Of a stretch of 64,000 nucleotides of DNA, positions 7,982 to 17,432 are shown piece by piece. Position numbers and translations under genes: made by a program. The DNA is from Collimonas pratensis. GTDB lineage: Bacteria > Pseudomonadota > Gammaproteobacteria > Burkholderiales > Burkholderiaceae_D. The notes below the pieces were generated by a model. That model did not search any database. It saw only the letters and a program-made list of their open reading frames with translations, and was not told the DNA's origin. The stretch spans positions 1,984,001 through 2,048,000 of the forward strand of contig NZ_CP013234.1 in assembly GCF_001584185.1 (NCBI RefSeq). Direction: 5' to 3'. How positions within the stretch are numbered: position 1 is the first letter of the stretch; every line of letters begins with the position of its first letter.

Positions 7982-8161
7982 ATGTTTAAAAATTCTCTAT
8001 TGCTACGGCGCCAAGCCACTGCTGTTTCAATGCTGCCGATATCGGGTCCCATGCTGGCCGGGCAGTTTCTGGCGTCTGCCGCTGTCCTGCCGGTGGAGAA
8101 CGGCGATGCAGAGGCATTGAAATCCTCTGTGATCAAGACTCCCGCAGACCCCAGTCCCTGA
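7982..8161 (+). CDS. Possible small membrane or secreted protein upstream of efflux operon
   Basis: A 59-codon ORF starts MFKNSLLLRRQATAVSMLPI and has a basic then hydrophobic N-terminus, like a signal peptide. There is no good ribosome site before the ATG, and I recognise no family. It is listed because it fills the 649-base gap between the VOC gene and the efflux adaptor (7710-8358) and lies just behind the phased regulator array. The rest of that gap shows no convincing gene. Confidence 0.25.
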   Translation: MFKNSLLLRRQATAVSMLPISGPMLAGQFLASAAVLPVENGDAEALKSSVIKTPADPSP

Positions 8162-8358
8162 TATTTCCCGATCCGGAACGGCCGCCACGGCAGCATCGTG
8201 GACTGCACCTATTCCCGGCGCCGCCTAGCTGCCGCGCCTGCTTAAACCGGAGCCGCCGGCACAGGCCAGCCCCGGTTGCCAATAAATAGTATCCCGTCTT
8301 TGCCTGACGCCAGATGGCGGGATGACGTGAAAACCGATCTTCTAATACGAGCATCATC

Positions 8359-9528
8359 ATGAAAAACAATCTCCTGCAGCGCCAGCCCCTTGCGATCGTC
8401 GCCGCCGGCACGCTGATTGTCGGCGTCATCGCTTTCGTCGCCTTCGGCCATCAAGGCAAGGCCGCCGCTGCTGAAGCCAGCGCCAGCATCAGCACCGGTC
8501 CCAATTTCATCCGCCAGGGCACGCGCATCACGATCCCGCAACATTCACCGCTGCGCTCGCGCGTTGTGGTGCAGGCCGTCGCATCGCTGGACGCCACACA
8601 TGCGCTGGAATTGCCGGCGCAGGTAGAAGCCGATCCCGGCCGCACCATCAATATCCTGCCGCCGGTGGCCGGCAAGGTGCTGGAGCTGAAGGTCGGCCTT
8701 GGCGATCATGTGCGCAAGGGACAGCTGCTGCTGGTGATGACCTCCGGCGATTTTGCCCAGGCCACCTCCGATCTGCAAAAGGCGCGCGATACGTTGCAGC
8801 TTACCAAACGCGTGCTGGAGCGCCAACGCGGCGTGCAGCAGGCCGGCGCCGGCGCCGCCAAGGATCTGGAACAGTCCGAAAGCACTTACGTCCAGGCGCA
8901 GGCGGAATTCGCCCGTGCCGATACCCGCCTCAAATCGCTCAGCGCCGGCGGCGCCAGCGCTGCCGACAGCGGCGGCCAGCGGCTCAACCTGGTGGCGCCG
9001 AGTTCCGGCAGCATCACGGCGCTGTCGATTGGCGCCGGGCAGTCGGCCAACGATCCGAATGCGGTCCTGATGACCATCGCCAATCTGGACAATGTCTGGA
9101 TCACCGCCAGCGTGCCGGAGAACATGCTGGCCTTGGTCAAGAAGGGGCAGGCAGTGAACATCAGCCTGCCAGCCTATCCGGGCGAAAAATTCCGCGGCAA
9201 TGTGGCGTTTGTCAGCGATGTCCTGCAAGCGGACACACGGCGGGCGCTGGTGCGCATCAGCGTGCCGAACGGCGACGGCAAGTTCAAGCCCAACATGTTT
9301 GCCAATGCCGCGTTTGCTGTGGCGCAAGACGCGGCGCCGGTGGTGCCGCCGTCGGCTTTGTTGATGAACAATGAAAACACCACTGTCTTTGTCGAAGTGG
9401 CGCCGTGGACCTTCGAGCGGCGCACCATCGAGACCGGCAACCAGGAAGACGGCAGCGTGCGGATCCAGAAGGGTTTGCTGGCAGGCGAGCGGGTGGTGGT
9501 CAAGGGCGGAGTGCTGCTCAATGATTAA
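8359..9528 (+). CDS. RND efflux periplasmic adaptor (CzcB/CusB type)
   Basis: The 389-residue membrane-fusion protein has an N-terminal membrane anchor (LAIVAAGTLIVGVIAFVAF). It has the lipoyl half-motif INILPPVAGKVLELKVGLGD and KGQLLLVM, a coiled-coil hairpin (about residues 135-195), and a beta-barrel region VWITASVPENMLALVKKGQ. It bridges the inner-membrane pump and the outer-membrane channel and may hand over metal ions. It lacks an obvious His-rich N-terminal metal domain, which leaves the substrate open. Its stop overlaps the pump gene start by 8 bases, indicating translational coupling. Confidence 0.9.
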   Translation: MKNNLLQRQPLAIVAAGTLIVGVIAFVAFGHQGKAAAAEASASISTGPNFIRQGTRITIPQHSPLRSRVVVQAVASLDATHALELPAQVEADPGRTINILPPVAGKVLELKVGLGDHVRKGQLLLVMTSGDFAQATSDLQKARDTLQLTKRVLERQRGVQQAGAGAAKDLEQSESTYVQAQAEFARADTRLKSLSAGGASAADSGGQRLNLVAPSSGSITALSIGAGQSANDPNAVLMTIANLDNVWITASVPENMLALVKKGQAVNISLPAYPGEKFRGNVAFVSDVLQADTRRALVRISVPNGDGKFKPNMFANAAFAVAQDAAPVVPPSALLMNNENTTVFVEVAPWTFERRTIETGNQEDGSVRIQKGLLAGERVVVKGGVLLND

Positions 9529-12500
9529 CAAGATCGTTCGTTATTGCCTGCAAAAGCGTTACGCGGTGATCCTGGTGGTGCTGATGGTGACCCTGTTCGG
9601 CTACTACTCGTGGACGCGGATGGCTGTGGAAGCTTATCCGGAACTGTCCGACGTCACCGCCCAGGTCACCACCCAGGCGCCCGGCCTGGCCGCCGAGGAG
9701 GTCGAGCAGCAGATCACCATCCCGCTGGAACGCCAGCTGAGCGGCACGCCTGGCCTGGTGCACATGCGCTCGTCCAGCACTTTCGGCCTGTCGCTGATTA
9801 CCCTGACTTTCAAGGACGGCGCCGAGGATTACTGGGAGCGCCAGCGCGTCACCGAGCGCATGACGCAGGCGGCGCTGCCGGCCGGCATCACGCCCAGCCT
9901 GGATTCGGTGACCAGCGCCGCCGGTGAAATTTACCGCTATACCCTGGAATCCGACAGCAAGAATCTGCTGGAGCTGTCCGAGATCCAGCGCTGGATCGTG
10001 ATCCCGGAATTGCAGCAGGTGCCCGGCATCGCCGAAGTCGGCAATTTCGGCGGCCTGACCATGGAATACCAGCTGGAAGTCGACCAGCAGCAGTTGCAGC
10101 GCTTTGGTGTCTCGCTGTCCGATGTCACCAGCGCCATCAACAACAATAACGCCAACGCCGGCGGCAGCCGCATCACCCGCGGCGAGCAGGGCTATGTGGT
10201 GCGCGGCATCGGCCTGATGCGCAGCCTGACCGATCTCGGCAATGTGGTGGTCAAGCAGTCCAACGGCGTGCCGGTGCTGGTGCGCGATCTGGGCAAGCTG
10301 CAGTACAGCCATCAGGAGCGGCAAGGCATTCTCGGCAAGGACAATAATCCCGACACCATCGAAGGCATCGTCAAGCTGCTGAAGTATCAGAACGCGTCGG
10401 AAGTGATCAAGGACGTGCACGCCAAGGTCGAGCAGCTGCAGAAGCAGCTGGCGCCGATGGGCGTCAAGATCGTGCCCTACATCGACCGCGACGACCTGAT
10501 CCAGCTGACCATCCACAAGGTTGGCCATACCGTGCTGGAGGGCATCGGCCTGGTCTGCATCGTGCTCATCCTGTTCCTCAGCAGCCCGCGCAGCGCGCTG
10601 GTGGCGGCGGTGACGATTCCGCTGGCGCTGGTGACGGTGTTCATCATGATGTACCTGACCAAGATGCCGGCCAACCTGTTTTCGCTGGGCGCGATCGATT
10701 TCGGCATCATTGTCGATGGCGCCATCGTCGTCACCGAAGCGATCCTGCGGCGGCGCGAAGCCAAGCCCGAGGCGGAGCTGACCGAGACCGACGTGCGCGA
10801 CGCCACCACCGAAGTGATACGGCCGATTTTTTTCGCCACCCTGATCATCATCGTCGCCTATCTGCCGCTGTTCGCTTTTGAACGGGCGGAAGGCAAGCTG
10901 CTGTCGCCGATGGCGTTTACCGTCAGCTACGCCCTGATCGGCGCGCTGCTGTGCAGTATCGTGCTGGTGCCCGGACTGGCGTACATGGCGCTACATAAGC
11001 CGCGCCGGATTTTCCACAACAAGCCGCTGGAATGGCTCAGCGCCGGCTATCGCAAGACCTTGGGACGGCTGCTGGCCAATCCCGTCGTGTCGTATGCGCT
11101 CGGCGCGCTGGCGCTGGCCGGCGTGATCATCCTCGGTGCGGCTACCGGCCGCGAATTCATGCCCAACATGGACGAGGGCACCTTGTGGCTGCAAGTGCAG
11201 ATGCCATCCGGCCTGTCGCTGGAAAAGGGCAGCGAGATGGCCAGTGAGCTGCGCCGTACCTTGCTGGAGTTTCCGGAAGTATCGTATGCCGTGACCCAGC
11301 TCGGCCGCAGCGACGACGGCACCGATCCCTGGACCCCTTCGCACATGGAAGTGCCGGTCGGGCTGAAGCCGTACAGCAGCTGGGCCAACGGCGAGACCAA
11401 GGAGCAGTTCGTGCATAAGCTGAACCAGCGCCTGGCGCAACTGCCCGGTTTCTCGGTCGGCATCAGCCAGCCGATCAGCGATGGCGTCAACGATGCTGTC
11501 GGCGGCGCCCACAGTCCTCTGGTGATCCGCGTGTATGGCGATGATTTCAAGGAGCTGCGCCACATCGGCGAGCAGATCGTTACGGTACTGAAGCAAGTCA
11601 GGGGCACGGCCGATGTCGCCATCTTCCAGGAACCGCCGGTGCCGCAGGTGGCAATCGATATCGATCGTGCCGCCGCGGCACGGCTGGGCATCAATGTTGC
11701 CGATGTCGCCGCCCTGATCCAGACCGGCATCGGCGGCGCGCCGGTGACCCAGCTGTATGTGGCGGACCGGGTGCATAACGTCACGGTGCGCTTCGCCAAG
11801 GACAGCCGCAACAGCCCGGAGGCGCTCGGCAACCTGTTGCTGACCACGGCCAGCGGCGCCCGTATTCCGATGTCGCAGGTGACCCATATACGCACCACTA
11901 CCGGCGAGAGCACGATCGCGCATGAAAACACGCACCGCCAGCTGACCGTACGCCTGGATTATGCCGACCGCGACTTGCTGTCGTACTACCAGGAAGCGCA
12001 AATCCAGGTCGCGCAGAAAGTGCATTTCGATAAAGCCAGCTACCGTCTCGAATGGGCGGGCCAGTTCGAGAACCAGGAGCGTGCGCAGTCGCGTCTGGTC
12101 TTGGTGTTCGGTCTGGTGCTGGGCCTGATGGCGGTGATCTTGTACGCCGGCTTCGGCAAGCTACGGCAGGCCTTGCTGATCCTGGGGGTGGTGCCGCTGG
12201 CGGCGCTGGGCGGGCTGATCGCGCTGCGTTTCACCAACGGCACCATCAATGTCGCCACCGGGGTCGGCTTCATTGCCCTGTTCGGGGTGGCGGTGCAGAA
12301 CGGCATCATCATGGTCTCCAATATCAACCGCGTGCGGCGCCAGGGCATGATCTTGCGCGACGCGGTGCTGGCAGGGGCTTTCGAGCGCTTCCGGCCGGTG
12401 CTGATGACGGCCACGGTAGCATCGGTCGGCATGCTGCCGGCGGCGCTGGCGACCGGCGTCGGCACCGATGTCCAACGTGGCCTGGCGACGGTGGTGGTGG

Positions 12501-12616
12501 GCGGACTGGTGGTCGCTACCATGCTGACCTTGTTCATTCTGCCGGCCTTCTATTATTCGCTGGAAAGCTGGATCGAACGCCGCCGCGGCATCAGCAAAGA
12601 ACTAGACGGACGCTAA
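9521..12616 (+). CDS. RND inner-membrane pump, heavy-metal efflux (CzcA/CusA) type
   Basis: From the ATG at 9521 the protein is 1031 residues, the normal size for RND pumps; the frame runs further upstream only inside the adaptor gene. It starts MINKIVRYCLQKRYAVILVV and has TM4 motif DFGIIVDGAIVVTE (about residues 393-406), with the two Asp and one Glu that drive proton coupling in metal-type (HME) pumps. It exports cations or small compounds using the proton gradient. The HME type is clear, but the residue after the Glu is not the Asn common in CzcA-type pumps, so the exact substrate is unsettled. Confidence 0.9.
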   Translation: MINKIVRYCLQKRYAVILVVLMVTLFGYYSWTRMAVEAYPELSDVTAQVTTQAPGLAAEEVEQQITIPLERQLSGTPGLVHMRSSSTFGLSLITLTFKDGAEDYWERQRVTERMTQAALPAGITPSLDSVTSAAGEIYRYTLESDSKNLLELSEIQRWIVIPELQQVPGIAEVGNFGGLTMEYQLEVDQQQLQRFGVSLSDVTSAINNNNANAGGSRITRGEQGYVVRGIGLMRSLTDLGNVVVKQSNGVPVLVRDLGKLQYSHQERQGILGKDNNPDTIEGIVKLLKYQNASEVIKDVHAKVEQLQKQLAPMGVKIVPYIDRDDLIQLTIHKVGHTVLEGIGLVCIVLILFLSSPRSALVAAVTIPLALVTVFIMMYLTKMPANLFSLGAIDFGIIVDGAIVVTEAILRRREAKPEAELTETDVRDATTEVIRPIFFATLIIIVAYLPLFAFERAEGKLLSPMAFTVSYALIGALLCSIVLVPGLAYMALHKPRRIFHNKPLEWLSAGYRKTLGRLLANPVVSYALGALALAGVIILGAATGREFMPNMDEGTLWLQVQMPSGLSLEKGSEMASELRRTLLEFPEVSYAVTQLGRSDDGTDPWTPSHMEVPVGLKPYSSWANGETKEQFVHKLNQRLAQLPGFSVGISQPISDGVNDAVGGAHSPLVIRVYGDDFKELRHIGEQIVTVLKQVRGTADVAIFQEPPVPQVAIDIDRAAAARLGINVADVAALIQTGIGGAPVTQLYVADRVHNVTVRFAKDSRNSPEALGNLLLTTASGARIPMSQVTHIRTTTGESTIAHENTHRQLTVRLDYADRDLLSYYQEAQIQVAQKVHFDKASYRLEWAGQFENQERAQSRLVLVFGLVLGLMAVILYAGFGKLRQALLILGVVPLAALGGLIALRFTNGTINVATGVGFIALFGVAVQNGIIMVSNINRVRRQGMILRDAVLAGAFERFRPVLMTATVASVGMLPAALATGVGTDVQRGLATVVVGGLVVATMLTLFILPAFYYSLESWIERRRGISKELDGR

Positions 12617-12646
12617 GGCGCCGGGAAAAAACGGGCAGGTAAAAAT

Positions 12647-14134
12647 ATGAATACAACGACATTGCATTGCAAGCTGCCGCTGAGAATCTCCGTGATGGTC
12701 ATCGCACTGGCGCTGGCTGGTTGCGCCGCCGGGCCGGATTTCAAGCAGCCGGCTGCGCCTGAGGTCAAGGGCTACGCCAAGGAGCCGCTGCCGGCAACCA
12801 CTTCGTCCGCCGCGACCACCGGCGGCACGGCCCAGCAGTTCGTTGAAGGCATGGATATTCCGGCCCAGTGGTGGACTCTGTTCAATTCGCCGGCATTGAA
12901 TGCCGTCATCGAACAGGCGCTCAAGGCCAATCCGGACCTGCAGTCGGCGCAGGCCGCATTGCGCGCCGCGCAGGAGCAGGCATCCGCACAACAGGGCGCA
13001 TTCCTGCCGAGCGTCAATGCCAGCCTGGCGCCGACCCGGCAAAAGCAGCCGCTGTCGGCCGGCCAGGGACCGTCGCCGTTCAACCTGCACACTGCCCAGG
13101 TCAGCGTTTCCTACACGCTCGACGCGTTTGGCGGTAACCGCCGCCAGGTCGAGGGATTGCAAGCCCAGGCCGAGCAGCAGAAATTCCTGCTGGAAGCAGC
13201 CTATCTGACGCTGACCTCGAATGTGGTCGCCGCCGCGGTGCAGGAAGCGGCTTTGCGGGCGCAGATTGCGGCGACCCAGGAAGTGCTCAAGGTGCAAGGC
13301 GAATTGCTGGTGCTGCTGCAGCGCCAGTATCAACTCGGCGACGTAGCCCAGGCTGACGTGCTGGCGCAGCAGGCCGCGCTGGCCCAGACCCAGGCCAGTT
13401 TGCCGCCCCTGCAAAAATCGCTGGCGCTGCAGCGCGACCTGCTGACAGTGCTGGCCGGGCGTTTTCCGAGTGAGGAGCTGGAGCAGAAATTCGACCTCGC
13501 CAGTCTCAGCCTGCCGCAGCAGCTGCCCGTGAGCCTGCCGTCCAGCCTGGTGCAGCAGCGTCCTGATATTCGTTCGGCGGAAGCGCAGCTGCATGCCGCC
13601 AGCGCCGCCGTCGGCGTCGCTACCGCCAACATGTTGCCGCAGATAACCCTGAGCGCGAATATCGGCAGCGCCGCCGCGCAGATGGGCGATCTGTTTACTT
13701 CGGGCACCGGTTTGTGGAGTCTGGTTGGCGGCCTGACGCAACCGCTGTTTGCCGGCGGCGCGCTGCTGCACAAAAAGCGCGCTTCGGAAGCCTTGCTGGA
13801 ACAGGCTGCAGCACAGTATCAAAGCACCGTGATCCACGCCTTCCAGAATGTCGCCGACAGCCTGCGCGCCTTGCAATACGATGCCGACGCCCTGCAGGCG
13901 CAGTACCTGGCCGAACGCGCCGCCGCGCGCAGCCTGGAGATTTCGCGCAAGTCGGTGCAACTGGGCGCAGCCACGCCGCAGACCTTGTTGACCGCGCAAC
14001 AAACCTATCAGCAAGCTGTGATCGCCCTGGCGCAGGCGCAGGCGGCGCGCTTTGCCGATACAGCGGCGCTGTTCCAGGCGCTGGGTGGGGGCTGGTGGAA
14101 TCGCGGGGAGACCTTGGCTGCAACGGCCAAGTAA
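12647..14134 (+). CDS. Outer-membrane efflux lipoprotein (NodT/CusC/OprM type)
   Basis: The 495-residue protein has a lipoprotein signal with lipobox LALAGC. Two outer-membrane-efflux (TolC-like) repeats follow, each with long helices; typical motifs are WWTLFNSPALNAVIEQAL near residue 70 and VQQRPDIRSAEAQLHAA near residue 302. It forms the trimeric exit channel for the pump at 9521. It starts 30 bases after the pump stop, completing a three-gene adaptor-pump-channel operon. After it, 14135-14429 (295 bases) holds no gene that I can support. Confidence 0.9.
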   Translation: MNTTTLHCKLPLRISVMVIALALAGCAAGPDFKQPAAPEVKGYAKEPLPATTSSAATTGGTAQQFVEGMDIPAQWWTLFNSPALNAVIEQALKANPDLQSAQAALRAAQEQASAQQGAFLPSVNASLAPTRQKQPLSAGQGPSPFNLHTAQVSVSYTLDAFGGNRRQVEGLQAQAEQQKFLLEAAYLTLTSNVVAAAVQEAALRAQIAATQEVLKVQGELLVLLQRQYQLGDVAQADVLAQQAALAQTQASLPPLQKSLALQRDLLTVLAGRFPSEELEQKFDLASLSLPQQLPVSLPSSLVQQRPDIRSAEAQLHAASAAVGVATANMLPQITLSANIGSAAAQMGDLFTSGTGLWSLVGGLTQPLFAGGALLHKKRASEALLEQAAAQYQSTVIHAFQNVADSLRALQYDADALQAQYLAERAAARSLEISRKSVQLGAATPQTLLTAQQTYQQAVIALAQAQAARFADTAALFQALGGGWWNRGETLAATAK

Positions 14135-14429
14135 TCATTGCTTGCATAGAGAAATCATCGGCGCAGATTGTCCGTTCGCGTGTGCCCGCAGCGGATGTCT
14201 GCGTTGCGCTCTCTGGCATTTCTTAAATACTTTCCAGTAGCGTTTTAAGTGCATAGCGAGTGCTAATGTGCCGGGGCAGGGCTGCATCGTCGCACCGGAA
14301 TTGCCTATCTCTTTCTACCTGCATGGCAATTCAAAAATCTTCAGGTCGCTTGCATGGGCTGCCGTTGTTGCGTCACGCGCATTTGTGGGGCAGTAGGGGA
14401 TTTGACGTGATGTAATTTATGGGATACAG

Positions 14430-14726
14430 TTGTCAGTGAAAACTATTCAAACAACGTCTGTATTTGAGCATTGGTTTGCCTCGTTGCGCGACCGCAGCGT
14501 CAAAGCGCGGATCCAAGTGCGCATTGACCGTGCTGAGCTGGGTAATTTTGGCGATTGCAAAGCTGTCGGTGAAGGTGTTTCCGAGATGCGGATTCACTTC
14601 GGCTGTGGCTACCGGGTCTACTTTATGCAACGTGGCGATGAGATAGTGATATTGCTTGCGGGTGGTGACAAGTCGGCGCAGGACAAGGACATCAATACCG
14701 CGTTGGAATTGGCGCGTCAACTTTAG
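14430..14726 (+). CDS. RelE/HigB-type toxin (addiction module killer protein)
   Basis: The 98-residue protein contains FASLRDRSVKARIQVRIDRA, ELGNFGDCKAVGEGVSEMRI and YRVYFMQRGDEIVILLAGGD. These are the conserved blocks of the phage-derived Gp49-like/HigB toxin family, usually ribosome-dependent mRNA endonucleases. The start is TTG 14430 (GGGA five bases upstream) or GTG 14436. A TTGACG-17-TACAGT promoter overlaps the start region. It is followed 9 bases later by a helix-turn-helix antitoxin gene, giving the toxin-first order usual for this family. Confidence 0.88.
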   Translation: MSVKTIQTTSVFEHWFASLRDRSVKARIQVRIDRAELGNFGDCKAVGEGVSEMRIHFGCGYRVYFMQRGDEIVILLAGGDKSAQDKDINTALELARQL

Positions 14727-14735
14727 GAGCGATGC

Positions 14736-15029
14736 ATGGGAACGATCAAACTGCGTCAGTGGGATTCCGCAGAGCATCTGCAAACCGCGGCCGATATTGC
14801 TGCCTATGTCGATGCCTGCCTTGAAGAAGCGGGTGACGATCCCGCTTTCATCGCACATGCTTTGGGCAACGTTGCGCGCGCGCATGGCATGAGCCAGGTG
14901 GCGCGCGATACCGGGCTGGCGCGCGAAAGCCTGTATAAGGCGCTATCGGGCGAGGGTAATCCCGAGTTCGGAACCATTTTGAAAGTCATGAAAGCACTTG
15001 GCTTGAGACTGCACGCGAGCGTGGCATAA
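14736..15029 (+). CDS. Helix-turn-helix antitoxin of the toxin-antitoxin pair
   Basis: The 97-residue protein matches the addiction-module antidote family. Its Xre-like helix-turn-helix GMSQVARDTGLARESLYKAL and the tail GEGNPEFGTILKVMKALGLR are family hallmarks. It should bind and neutralise the toxin at 14430 and repress the shared promoter. A ribosome site, TAGGAGCG, precedes the ATG. The pair sits directly before the thrS region and is a self-contained cassette. Confidence 0.88.
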   Translation: MGTIKLRQWDSAEHLQTAADIAAYVDACLEEAGDDPAFIAHALGNVARAHGMSQVARDTGLARESLYKALSGEGNPEFGTILKVMKALGLRLHASVA

Positions 15030-15170
15030 ATGGCGCTGGCCGGCGGCAATCTGGTGGTGGGTAATGTTGCGGCAGGGCTGGGCATGGAGCGCGGCGCGGA
15101 CTCTGTTTTGGTAAACACGCAACACCCTGCTTTGCGCACTTGCCATGCCGCACACATTTTCTGGTATGAT

Positions 15171-15364
15171 CGGAAGCATCCTGTTGCCGTCGCGATTGTT
15201 GCAATTTCCGACGGCCGGCAGCAACGAATTCACCATCTGTAAGAGCGAGAAAGGCATCCCGGTTATGACACCGCGAACTACCACCACAATCTGTGAGCGA
15301 CACTAGTCGAGGCCTTTTTCTACCTGCAAGATGAAAAAAGCGCGGCTGGTCCGCGTTTTTTTTC
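15171..15364 (+). ncRNA. Candidate small RNA or long thrS leader
   Basis: The 436-base gap between the antitoxin and thrS carries an extended -10 promoter (TGG-TATGAT, 15162-15170). A perfect GCCGTCG/CGACGGC hairpin follows just after 15185. There is then a possible helix pairing GAGAAAGGC (from about 15247) with GCCTTTTTC (15312-15320), and a terminator ends at 15364. No convincing ORF lies inside. This fits a transcript of about 190 bases, independent of or ahead of thrS. I do not recognise the family. Confidence 0.3.
15334..15364 (+). terminator. Rho-independent terminator ahead of thrS
   Basis: An A-run, GCGCGG-CTGGT-CCGCG and a run of eight T form a standard intrinsic terminator. It would end transcription from the toxin-antitoxin side or the candidate small RNA before the thrS promoter at about 15365-15450. 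Confidence 0.75.
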
Positions 15365-15465
15365 GTCCGCGTTTTTGTAAAACATTTTTGTAAATATTAG
15401 CAATTAACTTAACTTAATTCAATCCGGTGCGGCCTGGCAGGGCCGGCACTGATACGAGGCTAAAA

Positions 15466-17373
15466 ATGATAGCAGTCAAACTTCCCGATGGTTCACAGCG
15501 TCAATTCGACGCGCCGCTGACTGTGGCGCAGGTCGCCGCCAGTATCGGCGCCGGGTTGGCCAAGGCGGCTTTGGCCGGCAAGGTCGATGGCAAGCTGGTC
15601 GATACTTCCTTCCTGATCGAGCGCGATGTCGAGCTGGCGATCGTGACCGACAAGGATGCCGACGGCCTGGAAGTAATCCGCCATTCGACAGCGCATTTGC
15701 TGGCTTATGCGGTCAAGGAACTGTTCCCTGATGCGCAGGTGACGATCGGGCCGGTGATCGAGAATGGCTTTTACTATGATTTCGCCTACAAGCGCCCGTT
15801 TACGCCGGAAGACTTGCTGGAAATCGAAAAGAAGATGGCTGAGCTGGCCAAGAAGGATGAGCCCGTCACACGCAAGGTAGTGGCGCGCGATGAGGCGATT
15901 GCCTATTTTGAATCGATCGGCGAGGCCTACAAGGCAGAACTGATCGGCTCGATTCCGCAGGACCAGGAAGTTTCGCTCTACACAGAAGGCAAGTTCACCG
16001 ACTTGTGCCGCGGTCCGCACGTGCCGTCGACCGGCAAACTGAAGGTGTTCAAGCTGATGAAGCTGGCCGGCGCCTACTGGCGCGGCGATGCCAAGAATGA
16101 AATGCTGCAGCGGGTGTACGGCACTGCCTGGGCCAAGAAAGATGAGCAGGAAGCTTACCTGCATATGCTGGAAGAGGCGGAGAAGCGCGACCACCGCAAG
16201 CTGGGCCGCGCGCTTGATCTGTTCCATTTCCAGGACGAAGCGCCGGGCCTGATTTTCTGGCACGCCAAAGGCTGGACAATCTGGCAGCAGGTCGAGCAGT
16301 ACATGCGCCGCGTCTATAACGACAATGGTTATCAGGAAGTCAAGGCGCCGCAGATCCTTGATCGTTCCCTGTGGGAAAAGACTGGTCACTGGGAAAACTA
16401 TCGCGAGAGCATGTTCACCACCGAGTCGGAAAACCGCAGCTATGCGCTGAAGCCGATGAACTGCCCGGGCCATATCCAGATTTTCAATGCCAGCCTGCAC
16501 AGCTACCGCGACCTGCCTTTGCGCTTCGGCGAATTCGGCCAGTGCCACCGCAATGAGCCATCCGGCGCCTTGCACGGCATGATGCGGGTACGCGGCTTTA
16601 CCCAGGATGACGGCCATATTTTCTGTACTGAAGAACAAGTGCAGGATGAAGTTGCTGCTTTCGACAAGCTGGTGCGCAAGGTCTATCTCGATTTCGGCTT
16701 CACGGAAGTGGCGGTCAAGCTGGCCCTGCGTCCTGAAAAGCGGGTCGGCGAGGAAGAAGTCTGGGATAAGGCTGAAAACGCTTTGCGCGAAGCCATCCGT
16801 GCCTCCGGCGCCGAGTGGGAAGAATTGCCGGGCGAGGGCGCTTTCTACGGGCCGAAGATCGAGTATCACCTGAAGGATTCGATCGGCCGTTCCTGGCAGT
16901 GCGGCACCATGCAGGTCGACTTTTCGATGCCGGGCCGCCTCGGTTCGGAATATGTTACTGAAGACAACGGCCGCAAAGTACCGGTCATGCTGCATCGTGC
17001 TATTGTCGGCTCGCTGGAGCGTTTTATCGGCATGTTGATTGAAAATCACGCCGGCGCCATGCCTTTGTGGCTTGCTCCAGTGCAAGTTGTTGTTTTGAAT
17101 ATCTCCGACGCCCAGTCCGAATATGTGCAGAATGTTGCACAAACGCTGAAAAAACAAGGGTTTAGGGTAGAGACCGATTTGCGTAATGAGAAGATTACCT
17201 ATAAAATACGGCAGCATTCTTTGCAGAAGCCGCCTTATATACTGGTTGTCGGTGATAAAGAGCGTGATGCAAACACAGTGGCCGTGCGAGCGCGGGGCAA
17301 TGTCGATCTGGGTGTGATGCCTATCGACGTACTGGTGGAGCGCCTCAAGAACGAGGTCGAGACCAAAGCCTGA
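15466..17373 (+). CDS. thrS: Threonyl-tRNA synthetase
   Basis: From ATG 15466 (GAGG six bases upstream) the enzyme has 635 residues, the normal length. It carries the N-terminal TGS domain ([20 protein letters not shown]), the editing domain ([20 protein letters not shown]), the class II catalytic core, and the C-terminal anticodon domain. The zinc-binding Cys is in KPMNCPGHI, with His in [11 protein letters not shown] and in the late [13 protein letters not shown] motif. It charges tRNA-Thr and edits mischarged Ser. The open frame extends 13 codons upstream without support. It heads the thrS-infC-rpmI-rplT-pheST block. Confidence 0.97.
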   Translation: MIAVKLPDGSQRQFDAPLTVAQVAASIGAGLAKAALAGKVDGKLVDTSFLIERDVELAIVTDKDADGLEVIRHSTAHLLAYAVKELFPDAQVTIGPVIENGFYYDFAYKRPFTPEDLLEIEKKMAELAKKDEPVTRKVVARDEAIAYFESIGEAYKAELIGSIPQDQEVSLYTEGKFTDLCRGPHVPSTGKLKVFKLMKLAGAYWRGDAKNEMLQRVYGTAWAKKDEQEAYLHMLEEAEKRDHRKLGRALDLFHFQDEAPGLIFWHAKGWTIWQQVEQYMRRVYNDNGYQEVKAPQILDRSLWEKTGHWENYRESMFTTESENRSYALKPMNCPGHIQIFNASLHSYRDLPLRFGEFGQCHRNEPSGALHGMMRVRGFTQDDGHIFCTEEQVQDEVAAFDKLVRKVYLDFGFTEVAVKLALRPEKRVGEEEVWDKAENALREAIRASGAEWEELPGEGAFYGPKIEYHLKDSIGRSWQCGTMQVDFSMPGRLGSEYVTEDNGRKVPVMLHRAIVGSLERFIGMLIENHAGAMPLWLAPVQVVVLNISDAQSEYVQNVAQTLKKQGFRVETDLRNEKITYKIRQHSLQKPPYILVVGDKERDANTVAVRARGNVDLGVMPIDVLVERLKNEVETKA

Positions 17374-17432
17374 ACGGGGTGACCCAAGCGCAAGAGCACG
17401 GCTTAATTATTTGATTTTTAAAGGAAACTGCA

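Noticed and set aside
7872..8120. 82-codon frame upstream of the efflux operon
   Set aside because: It has many Cys and Trp residues in no pattern and no ribosome site. The 59-codon frame at 7982 is the more protein-like of the two.
15030..15242. 70-codon frame after the antitoxin
   Set aside because: It starts immediately after the antitoxin stop without a ribosome site, has no recognisable family, and overlaps the candidate small RNA.
15171..15364. 6S RNA or tRNA in the thrS upstream gap
   Set aside because: The region does not show the 6S central bubble motifs that I could recall, and no T-loop or CCA end is visible, so only a generic candidate RNA is listed.
15493..17217. 574-residue reverse-strand frame opposite thrS
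   Set aside because: It is the complement of a certain gene and has no family motifs; long antisense frames are common in GC-rich DNA. The same holds for the long frames opposite the efflux genes, pheT, CBS and metE.
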